Of a stretch of DNA of 64,000 nucleotides, positions 32,601 to 43,834 are shown one piece after another. The notes beneath the pieces are model-generated. The model was given only the letters and a program-made list of their open reading frames with translations. It searched no databases and had not been told where the DNA came from. Numbering within the stretch: position 1 is the first letter of the stretch; every line of letters starts with the position of its first letter. The stretch is from Clavaria fumosa (Eukaryota > Basidiomycota > Agaricomycetes > Agaricales > Clavariaceae), in NCBI GenBank assembly GCA_951802425.1, contig OX637797.1, positions 1,116,001-1,180,000 on the forward strand, written 5' to 3'. Position numbers and translations under genes: made by a program.

Positions 32601-33866
32601 TCTCCAAGTCCTCTGCGGTGCTGAACACCTCTATCAGGGACTTTATGTATTGCTGTGGAAGGACGTTAGAGGGAAATGACTGGAAATATTAGTGCTAACC
32701 TCGCGAAAGATATATGCGCAAATGCGCTCTTTCATGAGACCAGTACGCGAAAGAATCTTGATCGCCCTCTCTATCAGTTCAATCGTGCCTAGTTGTGGCT
32801 GTGGCAGGCGCCCTGAACGGATAATATTGACAGTGAGGGAGGGTGCTTCCACGGGTAAAGAAGTTAGCACGAGCTCCGCTTCTGTGGTTTAAATGTTCCT
32901 ATTACATCACGCGCAGAAGCACTTTGCGGGTAAAAACTCACCTGCGCCTCTCAGATGCTGCTGCACCTCCTGGATAAAGTTCCAGACCTCAAAGCAGCCG
33001 TCTGCGTCCTGAAAGCTGAGTGCATAATCAACGCCGTCCGGTTCAGTCCAAACAATGAGAGTTTCTAGTTTTTCAATCACCAGTATCACACATGATGAGG
33101 CACGCAAAAGGAACGATGAGAAGAAAATACACGTGGGATGCAGCAGACACACCTGCTTGTTGCTGATAGACGTCGTTTGCGCGAATCGTGGTTGACAAGA
33201 TGATGTTGTTGTAGTCGGTCTCGTCACGAGCAACGAGAGACGCCTCGTTACTGTCTTCTTGGACATGGCCGAAGCAGAACGCAGTTCCTCGATCCGCCCA
33301 ACGAGAGTTGATCAATTCATACACCTGGCAAAAGAAGGCTCGCGGGTAAGTATGTGATGTCACCGCTTGCGGGGAAGATGTTGGTTCGCCGAGGAGTTGG
33401 AGAATGGAATAACTGCGCTACGCGCAAGAGCATCTTGTAGGATTGTGAACAAGACTACAACTTGCGAGAAACTTGCCTTGACGCGTTTTGACTCGTGTTC
33501 GGCGTCCGCCCACTCGCCCGTGGGTTCCTGCATGGTAAACCTCACGTTCAGATAAGAACGAGTTTCTGTATTGTCCTCCGCGTCGGAGGCCGGTCGAGTC
33601 CCTTGCAAGGACATTCCGCGGCCTTCAACCATTCCTGAGAGAAAGGATCAGGAACTCACGCCCCCGCCGACTGTACGAAATTCAGGTTGCGCACGTTGAG
33701 ATGATGGGTCTAGTTTTGCACTTTGCACGGTGCTCTGCCCATCTGCGAGGTGTTGCAGCGACTGCGCGTCTGAAGGTGGGTTGGATGAAGCAGGGCTTAG
33801 AGATGTTGGTAACGGATGATTCGACGTGACGGAGACAGGGACATCGCCGGCGTCGTCGCTGCTCAT
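29647..33866 (-). CDS. PSY2: Protein phosphatase 4 regulatory subunit 3 (Psy2/SMEK)
   Basis: A long minus-strand gene of many exons. After a disordered start (MSSDDAGDVPVSVTSNHPLP) comes an EVH1/PH-like domain: RVKVYELINSRWADRGTAF, IILSTTIRANDVYQQQ and ETLIVWTEPDGVDYALSFQD. The SMEK/DUF625 armadillo region follows: PEFPTHKANYRDFIQNVS, IRIRSNVILNKVHHTYRLQF, LARALDDSTLNMLNSCIIF. It ends with an acidic and Ser-rich tail (MYFNADDDEDDTIIPSISA... PKKIRLKFSG). Psy2 targets PP4 to substrates such as phosphorylated gamma-H2A and Rad53 in the DNA-damage response, a pathway shared with the ATR kinase at the end of this window. Not every exon edge was traced. Confidence 0.9.
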
Positions 33867-34331
33867 GACCTGGAATGGGAATAAGGACGTCGGACGTCGC
33901 GAAACGTCGAAGCGGAGAGGGTTGAAGTCGAGGCGAGGATTATAAGAGGGAGCGACGAGGAAGTGCTTGTTCAGGGACCACAAACGCAAACACCCGAAAA
34001 CCGACCGACACTAAAAAAAAAGCCTTGAGAACTTGCACAGTACCGTTATAATAAATTTCTTTGCGTGTCTTTTTGCTCATCGGCCATCGAAAACAATGTT
34101 TGTCAAGACAGTCTACGCTATAGCCAGTGTAATTTTATAGCGTCCTGTGCCTGTGCTATGGTCCAAGGTGGGTTTGCTTTTCACTTGCACCGCGTTGATT
34201 TGTCAGCAAGAAGTTGGACCATAAAAGGAAGTAAAATAAAATCAAATACTCCCCCTTCCTCGTCGTCGTCGAAGGTCTTTGTTTCTTAAGGACGACCGCC
34301 GCCCGTCGGGACGTATCACTCTCACCAAACG

Positions 34332-36614
34332 ATGGCCGCGGTGAGATCTACCGTGCTCGTCACCGCTAGCGTAGCTGTTGCAGGCTTGCTCGCCTACGCT
34401 GTCTACTTCGACTACAAACGACGAAATGATGCTGATTTCCGCAAGAGACTACGTGCGTCCTCCCCTTCGTGATACGACCCTCTGACCAATCGCGTTGCAC
34501 TCGTTTTGTTCTCTCTGCAGGCAAAGAGAAGAAGTCAGTCGACAAAGCCAGAGCGAAACAATCTGATTCAGGCTCCAACGAGGTGTCGCCAGAGGCACTT
34601 CTTACCGCCATTGAGAAAATCAATAAGGAGCCAATTCCCGAACTAGCTTTACAGGACAATTACTACAAGGGTCAAATCATTATGGGTCAAGAACTGAGCA
34701 CGAGAGGTTCGTTATCCACTGCCGCTCGTCCTACGTACCGATCACTCCAATGACCGACGCTTTAGGTCCCGAATATGATCTCGAGTCTGCCGCACACTTC
34801 TTCAAGGCGCTTCGTGCCTACCCTGTTCCTCTTGAACTTCTCATGGCATATGAGAATACCGTGCCACCACGCATACTGAAGGTGATTATTATCCACTCCG
34901 AACCTATGTAATGACGACCCTGACTCAAGTGTACATTAGATCGTCTTGGCCTTGGCTGACATGGATGTAAGCCCACCTTTTTACCGCTGTTGGTGTGCAG
35001 ACCCTTTGAGGATGACGAGATGGCGTCGTCGAATGGGTCACCATCCGAGTCCGAAGCATCGTCCCAAGAATTGGACAAAGTCACGGTACTCAGACGCCCG
35101 CTCGCTAAAGGGGCGTGTGGCTCTCCGTTACTTCTGGCTCTCGCCTTTTATTTCTCCGTTTGTCCAAATCATGCCATCTACACGTTTTCTAATACATTTT
35201 TCATTTGCATTTTGTGTCCCTGCCGTGTCCTAGGCAAAAGTTAAAATCGAAGGTAGGCCTAATAGCATGACTGGTACTTATCCTTCATGGGACCTTGAGG
35301 CTGAGAAAGAATTGGCGCAGGCTACTACAACGTCTTCCCCCCTAAACACATGAACGTCTCTGTGAAGACCGTCATTGATCCAGGAGAAACCGACGGCCGG
35401 GGATACCTCGTCGCCGCAAAAGATTTCAAAGAGGGGGAAATCATCTACAAGGTTTCGCTCCTCTTATCTCGTTCGCCCCATTTCTTGACTCCGATCTTGC
35501 CGTAGGAGCAACCAGTGGTGGCAGCCCTCGATGCTGACTTGGAAGGCAAGCGTTCCCATTGTTCGCTCTGCTTCCGGAGAATCCAGGCAGGCCAGGCCGT
35601 TGCGCCGGCCTCCGACCCCCTTTCCTCGGCTTACTGCTCTGAAGAATGCCAAAGCAACGCCAACCGACGCCATCACGGTCTTCTCTTCACCACTTCCACC
35701 TACTTTGTTGTCCCAGGTCTCCCATCCCCACCCTTTGAGTCTATGGCAGTCCGTAGACAAGCGCAGGAGACATTCGCGACCTATATCTCGCAGAAAAAGA
35801 CGGCCTCCCCGCTGCTGACGGCACGCCTCATCGCCAGGCAACTCGTGGCGAGCATTGCAGAATCGGCATCGGGTACCCTTGTGCAACCACCAGACTTGCC
35901 CCAAGTGGAGTCGAATGAGTACACTCTTATAGACCACATAGATCGGCTGATTTATCTCGAGACCGTCGTACCTGAGACCGAAAGCAACATTCTACGGAAC
36001 ATATTGAAGCATGCCTTGCCCGGATTAGACTCTTACTTGACTGCTGAGCGGCACGCGGTTATGGCGGGCAGGGTCACACACAACTCGTATGGTGTATGTT
36101 TCGGTGACGGACGGGACGACAGGGTATGTCTCAGTTACTTCGGTGCGCGACCCGTTTCGTCGTTCAAACCACCATGCAGCCTCCGCCCCCAGGGCCCTCT
36201 ACAGAGCAAGAGCTGACAAGAACACCATATGGAACATCCCGACAAGTCGGATCCGCATTCTACCTTGTCTCGTCCTACGTGAGTCTTCACGTTGACTAAC
36301 CGTACATCCATTCTGCCCACCCATGGCTGATACGTCCCCAACCCTGCGCCCAGATCTCTCATTCGTGTGTCCCATCCGCGCGACCCTCGTTTGAGAATGG
36401 GGACACGACGTTGCAGCTAGTTGCGAACCGCCCAATTAAGCAGGGCGAGACAATCACCGTCGCGTACGTCGACGTCAGGCAAGGCGCAGACGAGACGGCC
36501 ACGGACGTGCGGCGACGTCGTCGTTTGCAACTGGCGCGTTGGTGGCGCTTTGCGTGCAAGTGTGAGCGATGTGTAGAGGAGGGCTTGGGGATGATTGATG
36601 AGACGAACGATTGA
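34332..36614 (+). CDS. TOM20: TOM20 import receptor fused to a SET domain (predicted single gene)
   Basis: Ten exons (34332-34452, 34521-34706, 34766-34881, 34940-34966, 35011-35085, 35234-35252, 35321-35451, 35506-36123, 36180-36278, 36354-36614) join in one frame to 550 residues. Residues 1-175 are Tom20: N-terminal membrane anchor (VLVTASVAVAGLLAYAVYFD), basic KRRNDADFRKRL, and receptor domain YYKGQIIMGQELSTRG / AAHFFKALRAYPVPLELLMAY. The frame continues through KVTAKVKIEGYYNVFPP into a SET domain: GRGYLVAAKDFKEGEIIYKE, a Cys cluster HCSLCFRRI..YCSEECQ, YISHSCVPS, GETITVAYVDV and post-SET FACKCERC. Tom20 receives precursors at the outer mitochondrial membrane; the SET substrate is unknown. 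If the 148-bp intron at 35086 is not real, this is two genes, the second starting at ATG 35350. Confidence 0.75.
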
Positions 36615-36798
36615 AGGGCAGGTCTGGGGATCGAAGGGTGAAGTAAAAGGTGGCGCATTTGGTGTATAGAACGAGTCTGAGGTTGAGATGAGGAGGTACC
36701 AAATATGACTCTTAAGGACGGATACATTGAATGCTCAGGATCTATCCGTTACGCTCACATTCATGTTTATCACGTGAGTAACTCGACCTCAAACGGCC

Positions 36799-37172
36799 AT
36801 GCCTGGCGGACGATATGTAGACCCCAAGGTCGCCAGAGATTCGTACCGCTCCGGGTCCTACGTAAGTCGTACCAAAGACCTCGTTAACGCGGTCCTGGAT
36901 TGATCTCTGCTCAGTTGATGTCGCCCGGTATGAGACGGGCGCGGCAGCCGTTCCTTGTCAAGAACGCGGTCACTGGCGTGCTGCTCGCCGCCTTCGGGGT
37001 TGGTGTGTGGGCGTACTCTATCAGCGCCGTGAAGCAAGAAGTATTTGACGACGTGGATGAGGAGGCGAAGGCGCTCATAGCCGCTCGGAAAGAAAGTCTG
37101 GAGAAGCAGACGAGGATGGAAGCGGCTCGGCGCGAGCACCTGGACGAGAAAACAACAGAGCCTTCCAAGTAA
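36799..37172 (+). CDS. COA3: Cytochrome c oxidase assembly factor 3 (Coa3/CCDC56)
   Basis: Two exons (36799-36861, 36915-37172) give 106 residues. Coa3 is an inner mitochondrial membrane protein that works with Cox14 on newly made Cox1 and links its translation to complex IV assembly. The conserved stretch SPGMRRARQPFLVKNAVTG leads straight into a single membrane helix (VLLAAFGVGVWAYSISAV) and the acidic motif FDDVDEEAKAL. A charged coiled-coil tail finishes the protein. Length and layout match fungal Coa3. Confidence 0.88.
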
Positions 37173-37516
37173 GCGGTGACGGCGTCTGTGTTACTCGCTG
37201 CAGAGCCGTGATTATGCCTTGGAAAATCATGAGGTGACCGCGCAGCGTGCCTCCTTTTCCGTGGACCACTCTGACTGTTTGTCTTGCAGAGCGACTGCAC
37301 CGCTCCCAACCAGCTCCTTAAGGCCATTGAATCGCCGAACGCAGGCGATGCGCTGTGCAGAACCGTTGACATAGATATACACCGCATTGAACGTGTTGCA
37401 ATGGAGTTATTACTACGATTCCCGACAATGTTGACTTGCTAACCTGCGCTACAACTCGGCTTACCTAATTGACCCTGAACCTGAGTGCTGAATGCGGATC
37501 ACCTCACCAAGTCAGC
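37173..37516. other. Short intergenic region
   Basis: No gene seen. It should contain the COA3 3' end and the ATG29 promoter. Confidence 0.4.
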
Positions 37517-38750
37517 ATGCCTGAAGCGCAGACAACACGCGTTATTGTCTGTCTACCATACAATCGTCCAGAGGTGCCTCTGGAAGACCCTCCAAGAGTG
37601 CGTTGACCGCGTTTTCTGTCCGTATCATAGGCTGGAGCAGCGCCTTTTCAAGTCCAGATTGAATGGAACGCCGAGAAGGCAAAGATCCTGTGGGAGGTAA
37701 TTGCCCGGTCCCGAGCAAGCGACAGTGGAGGAGCAGATTGTGTGTCAAACTAGCGTGCTCCTTTCTTTGGAGTTGACCCTTTTTTTTGGCACAGGGAAAG
37801 GACTGGCAGCACATCTCGAAGTCCCGCTTCCTTACCTCCTCTACCGCGCTCAAACGAGATACGAAGAAGATTTGCGCGGCCTACAGGACATTCGTGGTGT
37901 TTTCAGCCCCCACGCGCCGCCTCCATCTCAAAGCCCAGATGACCCTACGCTACTTAACGACAAGCCTTCGCTAACCTTGAAGATCTCGAGCCGCACACCA
38001 AGTGGGAGTGCTCCCCTGTCCTCTTCGACTCGTCTGTCTTCGCCGCTGGTAATGCGGGCGCGGCTAAATTCTCTCGGCAGCCACACCTCTCGCTCTCCCA
38101 AGGTCACTTCATCCTCTACCATCACTCTCCAAGGCCCACGTAAAACGTATATGCCCCTTCGGCAAGCTTCACTTCCACCTTCCGACTCAGACTCAGAGGA
38201 CGAGGTGGCCCTCAAGGAGGAAGAGGCGGAAAGACAGCTTGAGGAGCAGGAGGCGTTGGCAAAGAAGTTGAGTGACTTGCAGAAAATGATGACCAGCGAT
38301 GCATTGGGCCTCGTTCGGCCCATTCGACGCAAGTCCAAGGGAAAGGATTTCGATCGTGGACGACTCGGGCCAATTTCCTTCAAGACCACACCCACAACTC
38401 ATACTCGCGACGAAGTCAGTAGTAGGAGCCATAGTCTCTCTACCAGCCCTACGAATTCGCCGCAGAATTCAATCCCATCACTGCCGTCCCCGCCGCTCGA
38501 CTCGCAGAGGGACTCTCCTATCAGAAGGCACATGTCTCCGGGCAAGTCGTCGAGTCCTCCGGCGGTCTCGCAACGTAGCGCGCGGGGCCAGTCTCACATG
38601 CGGTACGGGCCTTTGGTGCCGATCACGACGACCGCCGACCAGGGCAGTGAGGTGGGAAGCAATCCCACGACGTCGTCTGCATCTAGCTTCAGTGACCTCA
38701 GTGGTCGGTTTCTTTCTTTGTCGGTGAACATTTCGTCTGGTGACCAATAG
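37517..38750 (+). CDS. ATG29: Autophagy protein Atg29
   Basis: Three exons (37517-37597, 37631-37739, 37795-38750) encode 381 residues. The first roughly 90 form the Atg29 N-terminal domain: VIVCLPYNRPEVPLEDPP, APFQVQIEWNAEKAKILWEV, SDSGGADWKGLAAHLEVPLP and YLLYRAQTRYEEDLRGLQ. The remainder is a long disordered Ser/Pro-rich region with an acidic coiled coil (DEVALKEEEAERQLEEQEAL). Atg29 joins Atg17 and Atg31 in the scaffold that organises the phagophore assembly site. The 33-bp first intron (37598-37630) is unusually short but is required by the frame. Confidence 0.88.
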
Positions 38751-39112
38751 ATATGAAATTGCACAGAAGCGAGTCTATCGGCTTCAGCGCTGGAAAGCGC
38801 GCTCATGTATAACCCCTCGTCTCGCGGTGGTACCGCCGGATCCCGACTGTGAGCGCCCAAATGATTGGGCGGTGACTTGGCACTCACTCAACAAATACTT
38901 GCTGCCAGCTCCGTGTTCGCGCGAAGCCGGTACGCGGGCCGTAGTCGAGGAGTACGCCTCTGATTCAATGACGAAACCTCGAGTCATCCTACTCGACGCG
39001 TAATTTATCCCCCATATAGTATATCCGATGCGTGTATGTATCATGTAACACAAGTACCCTTACCTCGACCTTTACTGTACCGCAACTGCGACCGAGAGCT
39101 CTAGCCTCAGAT
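38751..39112. other. Intergenic region ATG29-DDI1
   Basis: No coding frame of note. It presumably contains the ATG29 terminator and the DDI1 promoter. Confidence 0.4.
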
Positions 39113-40797
39113 ATGGAGCTCACATTCGTAACCGATCTTGGACAGACATTCACAATTGAAATTGACCCCAACCTGGAACTGGAGAGCGTCATGGCGCTCC
39201 TGGAGGCGGAGGTACGCGTCGCACACTAGCAGTTGACCAACCACTCAGCCTGCGTGCAGTCCGGCGTGCCCATCGATGAACAAAGCATCTCATTTAACGG
39301 ACGGGAATTATTAAATCCGAAGGCGACTGTCAGAGAATGCGTGGACGGAGAGAACGCAATGCTCCTCTTTCGACGCAAGGTGCCCGCGCTGACTGGCCAG
39401 TAAGTTCTCCTTCTCTGTGTCCTCCGCGTGCGGGGGAGCGCTGATAGACCTCTCCCACAGCTCGGTGCCATACGACTCTGAGATGATGCGGCTGCTGCTT
39501 CTGGGCAACCCAGATCTCGTGCGTCAGCTCGAGGAGGTGAGCCCCCGTCCCCCTACCTCTGAACACCGTGTGCACGCTCGCGCCCGCACGTCGTCTCGTT
39601 CCCTCTCTCCTTATTATTCGACTTCCTCGTTTTAGGCCCAGCCCGAGGTGGTCGAAGCCGCCCGGTCGAACCCAGAACGCTTCGCAGAACTGCTACGCCA
39701 GACGCCGGCTCGACAAAACGAGGCGGAGGTAGCGCGGCAGCGCGAGGCTCTCGCGCTAAGCCAAGACCCTCTCAACGTCGAGGCGCAGCGCCGCATCGAG
39801 GAGGCCATACGGCAACAGGCTGTGAACGAGAATATGGCACATGCGCTCGAATACAGCCCTGAAGCGTTTGGAAAGGTCACAATGCTGTAGTGCGTTTTTT
39901 TCTTGCACTTGATGTCCCGTTTCCCGGGTGGAGAGAACTCATAATATATTTTGCTAGTGTACCCGTAGAAATCAATGGGTATCCAGTGAAGGCGTTCGTG
40001 GATACTGGTGCGCAACAGACGATCAGTACGCTTCTCATGTTTCCATCTTCACGCCTGACCTGACTTCCTTTCTCCAGTCAATCCGGAGACCGCGGAAGCA
40101 TGCGGGTACATTATTCTCCACTGAACCTATTACCTGTTGCTGATGACATCGTCCTATTAGCATCATGCGTTTACTGGACACTCGTTATGGCGGAGTTGTA
40201 GTTGGCGTAGGCGCTGCTAAAATTCTTGGGCGCGTGCACGCTGCGCAACTCAAGCTGGCGGATGTCCACATTCCATGCTCATTTACAGTCGTGGAGGTAA
40301 TTCCCTGATAATCTCTTGCTACTGGGATACCGCATCCCTGTACCAAACCTCCTCTTCGGTGCCCAACTAACCGCGTCTCCGTCCAGGGCTGGGTCAATGT
40401 CCTTTTTGGGCTTGACATGCTCAAGGCGCACCAAGCCTGCATCGACCTCGAGCGGAACGTACTGCGGATCCAGGGGCGTGAGGTCACATTTCTCCCGGAG
40501 CACGAGCTGCCTGAGAGGGTGCGGATGGAGGAGGCGGGGATCATTCCGCTGGAGGCCTCGGGCCCCGCGGGGATGCGACCATCACAGGGGGGGAGCAATC
40601 CTGCTCACGCGGGGTCTCTGGCTGGTTCAACCAGAGGCGGTCCCGTTGCGTCCCGTTCTCAGCGAGGGGCACAGTCTAGCCACTCTGAAGAATCAATACA
40701 GACGCTCGTCGGGCTCGGTGCATCGCGAGAGCAGGCTATCGCCTCACTGGATATTGCTGGAGGAAATCTAGATAGCGCTGCTTCTCTGTTGTTTTAG
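39113..40797 (+). CDS. DDI1: DNA damage-inducible protein 1 (Ddi1), ubiquitin-directed aspartic protease
   Basis: Several exons give the full UBL-RVP-UBA layout. The ubiquitin-like start is [18 protein letters not shown] and continues [20 protein letters not shown] helical linker follows ([18 protein letters not shown]... [18 protein letters not shown]). The retroviral-type protease domain has the catalytic [11 protein letters not shown] and the region [19 protein letters not shown] / [17 protein letters not shown]. The UBA tail is [20 protein letters not shown], ending SAASLLF. Ddi1 shuttles and cleaves heavily ubiquitylated proteins and acts in the replication-stress response. The stop at 40797 faces SPT3, 143 bp away. 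Confidence 0.93.
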
Positions 40798-40940
40798 GTG
40801 GACAAGAACGCCTGCAAGAAATGGGGGATGCGACGGTGTATTGGTGATATTACAATGACGAGGTATCTGTGTTGGCTCCAATGGTATACAAAAAATCAAT
40901 GCAATGGATAATTGAGTGTAATGCGATGCGTGTTTGTGGG

Positions 40941-42173
40941 TCATATCAAGCTGACTCGGGTCCTGATCAAACCTCCTCTCCAATTCCTCATACCGGCAGA
41001 ACGATGATGAGCCCAGTCCCCTTGCATCCGCGCGAATGCATCTTGTATGTGCTCGGGCCTTAGTGCTCCACGCGCCTCTGGGGGAGGTAAGAACAAAGAG
41101 CAGCCCACGACCCCTTCATCTTCGCCATCTCCGTCTCTCTCCGCATCACCGGTGTCGCCGTCCGCGCGTTTTCTTTTGAGAGAACTCGAGGAAGGTAGAG
41201 ACGAATTGTTGAGCAAGAGCGAGTCCTCGAGCGACTTCTTTACGGAAAGGCCTGCGAGAGTCAGGGAACGGACCATCTCGAAGGCGAGGAACCCGACGAT
41301 GTCGATGGTGTCGTCGTTTGCCTTGAGATCTAGATGCGGTGGGAGATTTAGGAACTCGCGGAATCGTTTCCCTAGTATGACTCGTCGGTTTGATGTGTTG
41401 GCTCTCTAAACGGGACGGCCAAACCTTTACGATAAGTGAACGATGCCTGTCGGCAATCAGAGTAACGCTGATATTCTGCCCGTGTCATTTGCCGTGTGGC
41501 CTCGTCTGCTTCCTAGGATGTAACTCAATCACGAGATACGGTTACTTTGAAACGTGATATCCTACTACCTTGAGCCGCTGTATTGATGCTTCATGGGCTT
41601 CTATATCGTCTTCGTCTTCCTCGTCGTCAGACTGATGACCGCTTTGCCGCAGAATCTCGGAGTAGACTGTGGTAATCTCCCAAGGGAGTTTGATCGTGAT
41701 TTTCTGCGCTTTCGCCATTGTCTTGTCTGAGAACCAATTGGTATGAAAGATGTGAACTGGGTGAAAGGAATTTGCTGGGCGCACCGTCAGCACCGTCCTC
41801 AAGAGTCTCTACCTCAACACCTCCGCCGGCATCGCCGCCCGAGTCCTTGGCATGTTTCCTGACGTCCTTCCAGCTCAGGTATGTCCTGAGCCGATTCACC
41901 TTTCCACGGTCATGCCGAATAAGAAAAATGAGGTCCTCGGCGGAAAGGTAGCGGGCACCACGACGGGTGGCAAGAGCGCGCGCCTGCACAATGAGCTCGA
42001 TTAGCTGGCCGCGTACTATATCCTCGACGAGGTTGACCGTTTCAGTTCTCGGCTCCTCAACCTCGCCGAAGACGAACATCTGTGGTACCCGCTGAATCAA
42101 AGTGTGGCTCCATAAAGTGCGAAATACGACGAACCATCTGGCAAATCTCTGTGTGATACTTGTATTCGCGCAT
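40941..42173 (-). CDS. SPT3: SAGA subunit Spt3
   Basis: The first exon is 13 codons (42173-42135, MREYKYHTEICQM) and splices to MFVFGEVEEPRTETVNLVED. The N-terminal histone-fold half includes DIVRGQLIELIVQARALATR, LSAEDLIFLIRHDRGKVNRL and TYLSWKDVRKHAKDS. The C-terminal half includes ITIKLPWEITTVYSEILRQ, EAHEASIQRLK, YSDCRQASFTYRK and RFREFLNLPPHLDLKAND / VGFLAFEMVRSLTLAGL. This is the double histone-fold Spt3, which helps deliver TBP to promoters within SAGA. A basic, acidic and Pro-rich C-terminal extension is present. It is divergent from the PAPS reductase gene, 258 bp between starts. Confidence 0.93.
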
Positions 42174-42431
42174 GACGTTGCTACACTACAGCACTGTATC
42201 CAATGTACTGTATCCAATTGATTGGATTTACCGCCACCCGGACTGCCGAATCACATGACATAAATCCACGTGACTGACACTATCCGCGTCGTTCGGCCAC
42301 CGAAGGGGATGAGCACGAAGCACGCAATTTGTCGTGCAAAGACGGAGCACAAGGGAATGACAAATCACTAACTGCAAGCATATAGCACGATGAGGTTAGC
42401 GTTCCTTTTCTCTCAAACCTCACCTTTCACC

Positions 42432-43346
42432 ATGCCCGGCCTCACTTCACAGATTCCAAAAGACCCAGTTTCAGGTTTACTCAAATTGCCACTGTCCCCA
42501 GACGCGCTAGCCCAAGTCAATGCTCTCCTGTCTTCTATGACTCCACAGGAGATATTACAGTGGGGACTTTCACATCTTCCCCGCCTTTACCAAACTACCG
42601 CTTTCGGTCTCACCGGAGTCGTTGCCATCGACATGCTTTCCCGGTTAACCCTAACTCCTCCCCCGCTGTTATTCTTCGACACCTTCTACCACTTCCCCGA
42701 GACATACGACCTTGTGGAGAGAATAAGAACGAGATACGACGTTAACCTTGAGGTCTGGATGCCAGAAGGATGCTCAAACAGGGAAGAGTTTGAGGCCAAG
42801 TACGGCGAGAAGTTATGGGAAACAGATGATGCGCACTACGATTACGTTGTCAAAGTCAGTCTAGTCTATCACAAATCCAGTGGGTCCAATATAGTAACCC
42901 ACATCAAATAGGTCGAGCCTGCGCATCGCGCATACAAAATGCACTCGATTCAATCTGTCATTACAGGCCGACGGGCTTCGCAAGGCGGCGCCCGTGTCAA
43001 TTTACAACCGCTCGAAATAGACTCGACAGGACTACTCAAGCTCAACCCACTCTGTTTCTGGAGCTACCAGGAAGTGGAGCGATACGCTCAATGGCACTCT
43101 GTCCCTGTCAACGCCCTGCTCTCGCAGGGCTACCGCAGTATCGGCGATCGGCATAGTACTGAAAAGCCTGCGGAAAATGGAGACGAAAGATCGGGGAGAT
43201 GGAAAGGAACAGAGAAAACAGAGTGTGGTCTACATGTGGATTATTTCAAGGTGAAATTTCAAGCCAAGGTATTCGCTCTTTCCTCCAGCCGTTTCTATCC
43301 TTTCTCACCACCACTATTGAAGAAATTGTTAGAGGCGACCGCCTAG
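42432..43346 (+). CDS. MET16: Phosphoadenosine phosphosulfate (PAPS) reductase
   Basis: Two exons (42432-42854, 42912-43346) encode about 285 residues. The enzyme reduces PAPS to sulfite with thioredoxin in sulfate assimilation. Visible features are the ATP-PPase-like start TTAFGLTGVVAIDML, then LLFFDTFYHFPETYDLVERI and LEVWMPEGCSNREEFEAKYG. LQPLEIDSTGLLKLNPLCFW and the redox motif KTECGLH close to the C-terminus follow. The region usually written K(R/K)xxPL...G(R/L)R is partly altered here (VITGRRASQG retained). An in-frame ATG at 42390 would add 14 residues; 42432 is favoured by the family start. The last residues after HVDYFK are uncertain. Confidence 0.9.
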
Positions 43347-43834
43347 ATGTAGATGTGCCCATGAGGAACGGAAATGCAGTACGTGGGACATCGCATATCC
43401 ACGTGCTGCGTGTATTACCTTGGTTGCAAGAGTACTTCTAGACAAGCAAGAAGGGGTTGCGCCAACAGGGTTGGCACTTCCTTGTATACTTAGTGTATAG
43501 TTAATATATTTAGTCATGCACGCAATGTTCAGAGCCATTTCCAACAAAGGCCAGATACACACCAAATATGTCCATTGGGTCACACGGAAAAAACAAATCG
43601 TGACCGCGTGACGAGATGACCCTCTCACAAGCCCTTGGGCGCTTGGGCTGGTCAACTAGCGCTTATCCCTGCGCCAACTGCGCGTATCTGGGGATAAAGG
43701 ACTGCGCGCACCCTCATTCCGACCTTTCAATTACTCGTAAATTCCCTGGAAAGACTAATTATCTCGCTTTACCCACCATATGGATTTGAGGTGCGGACCC
43801 ATGGTCTCCCCTGGTCCAGCGTTCAGAAAGTAAG
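43347..43834. other. Intergenic region
   Basis: No coding frame with recognisable content; presumably the PAPS reductase 3' end and the RNase III promoter. Confidence 0.4.
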
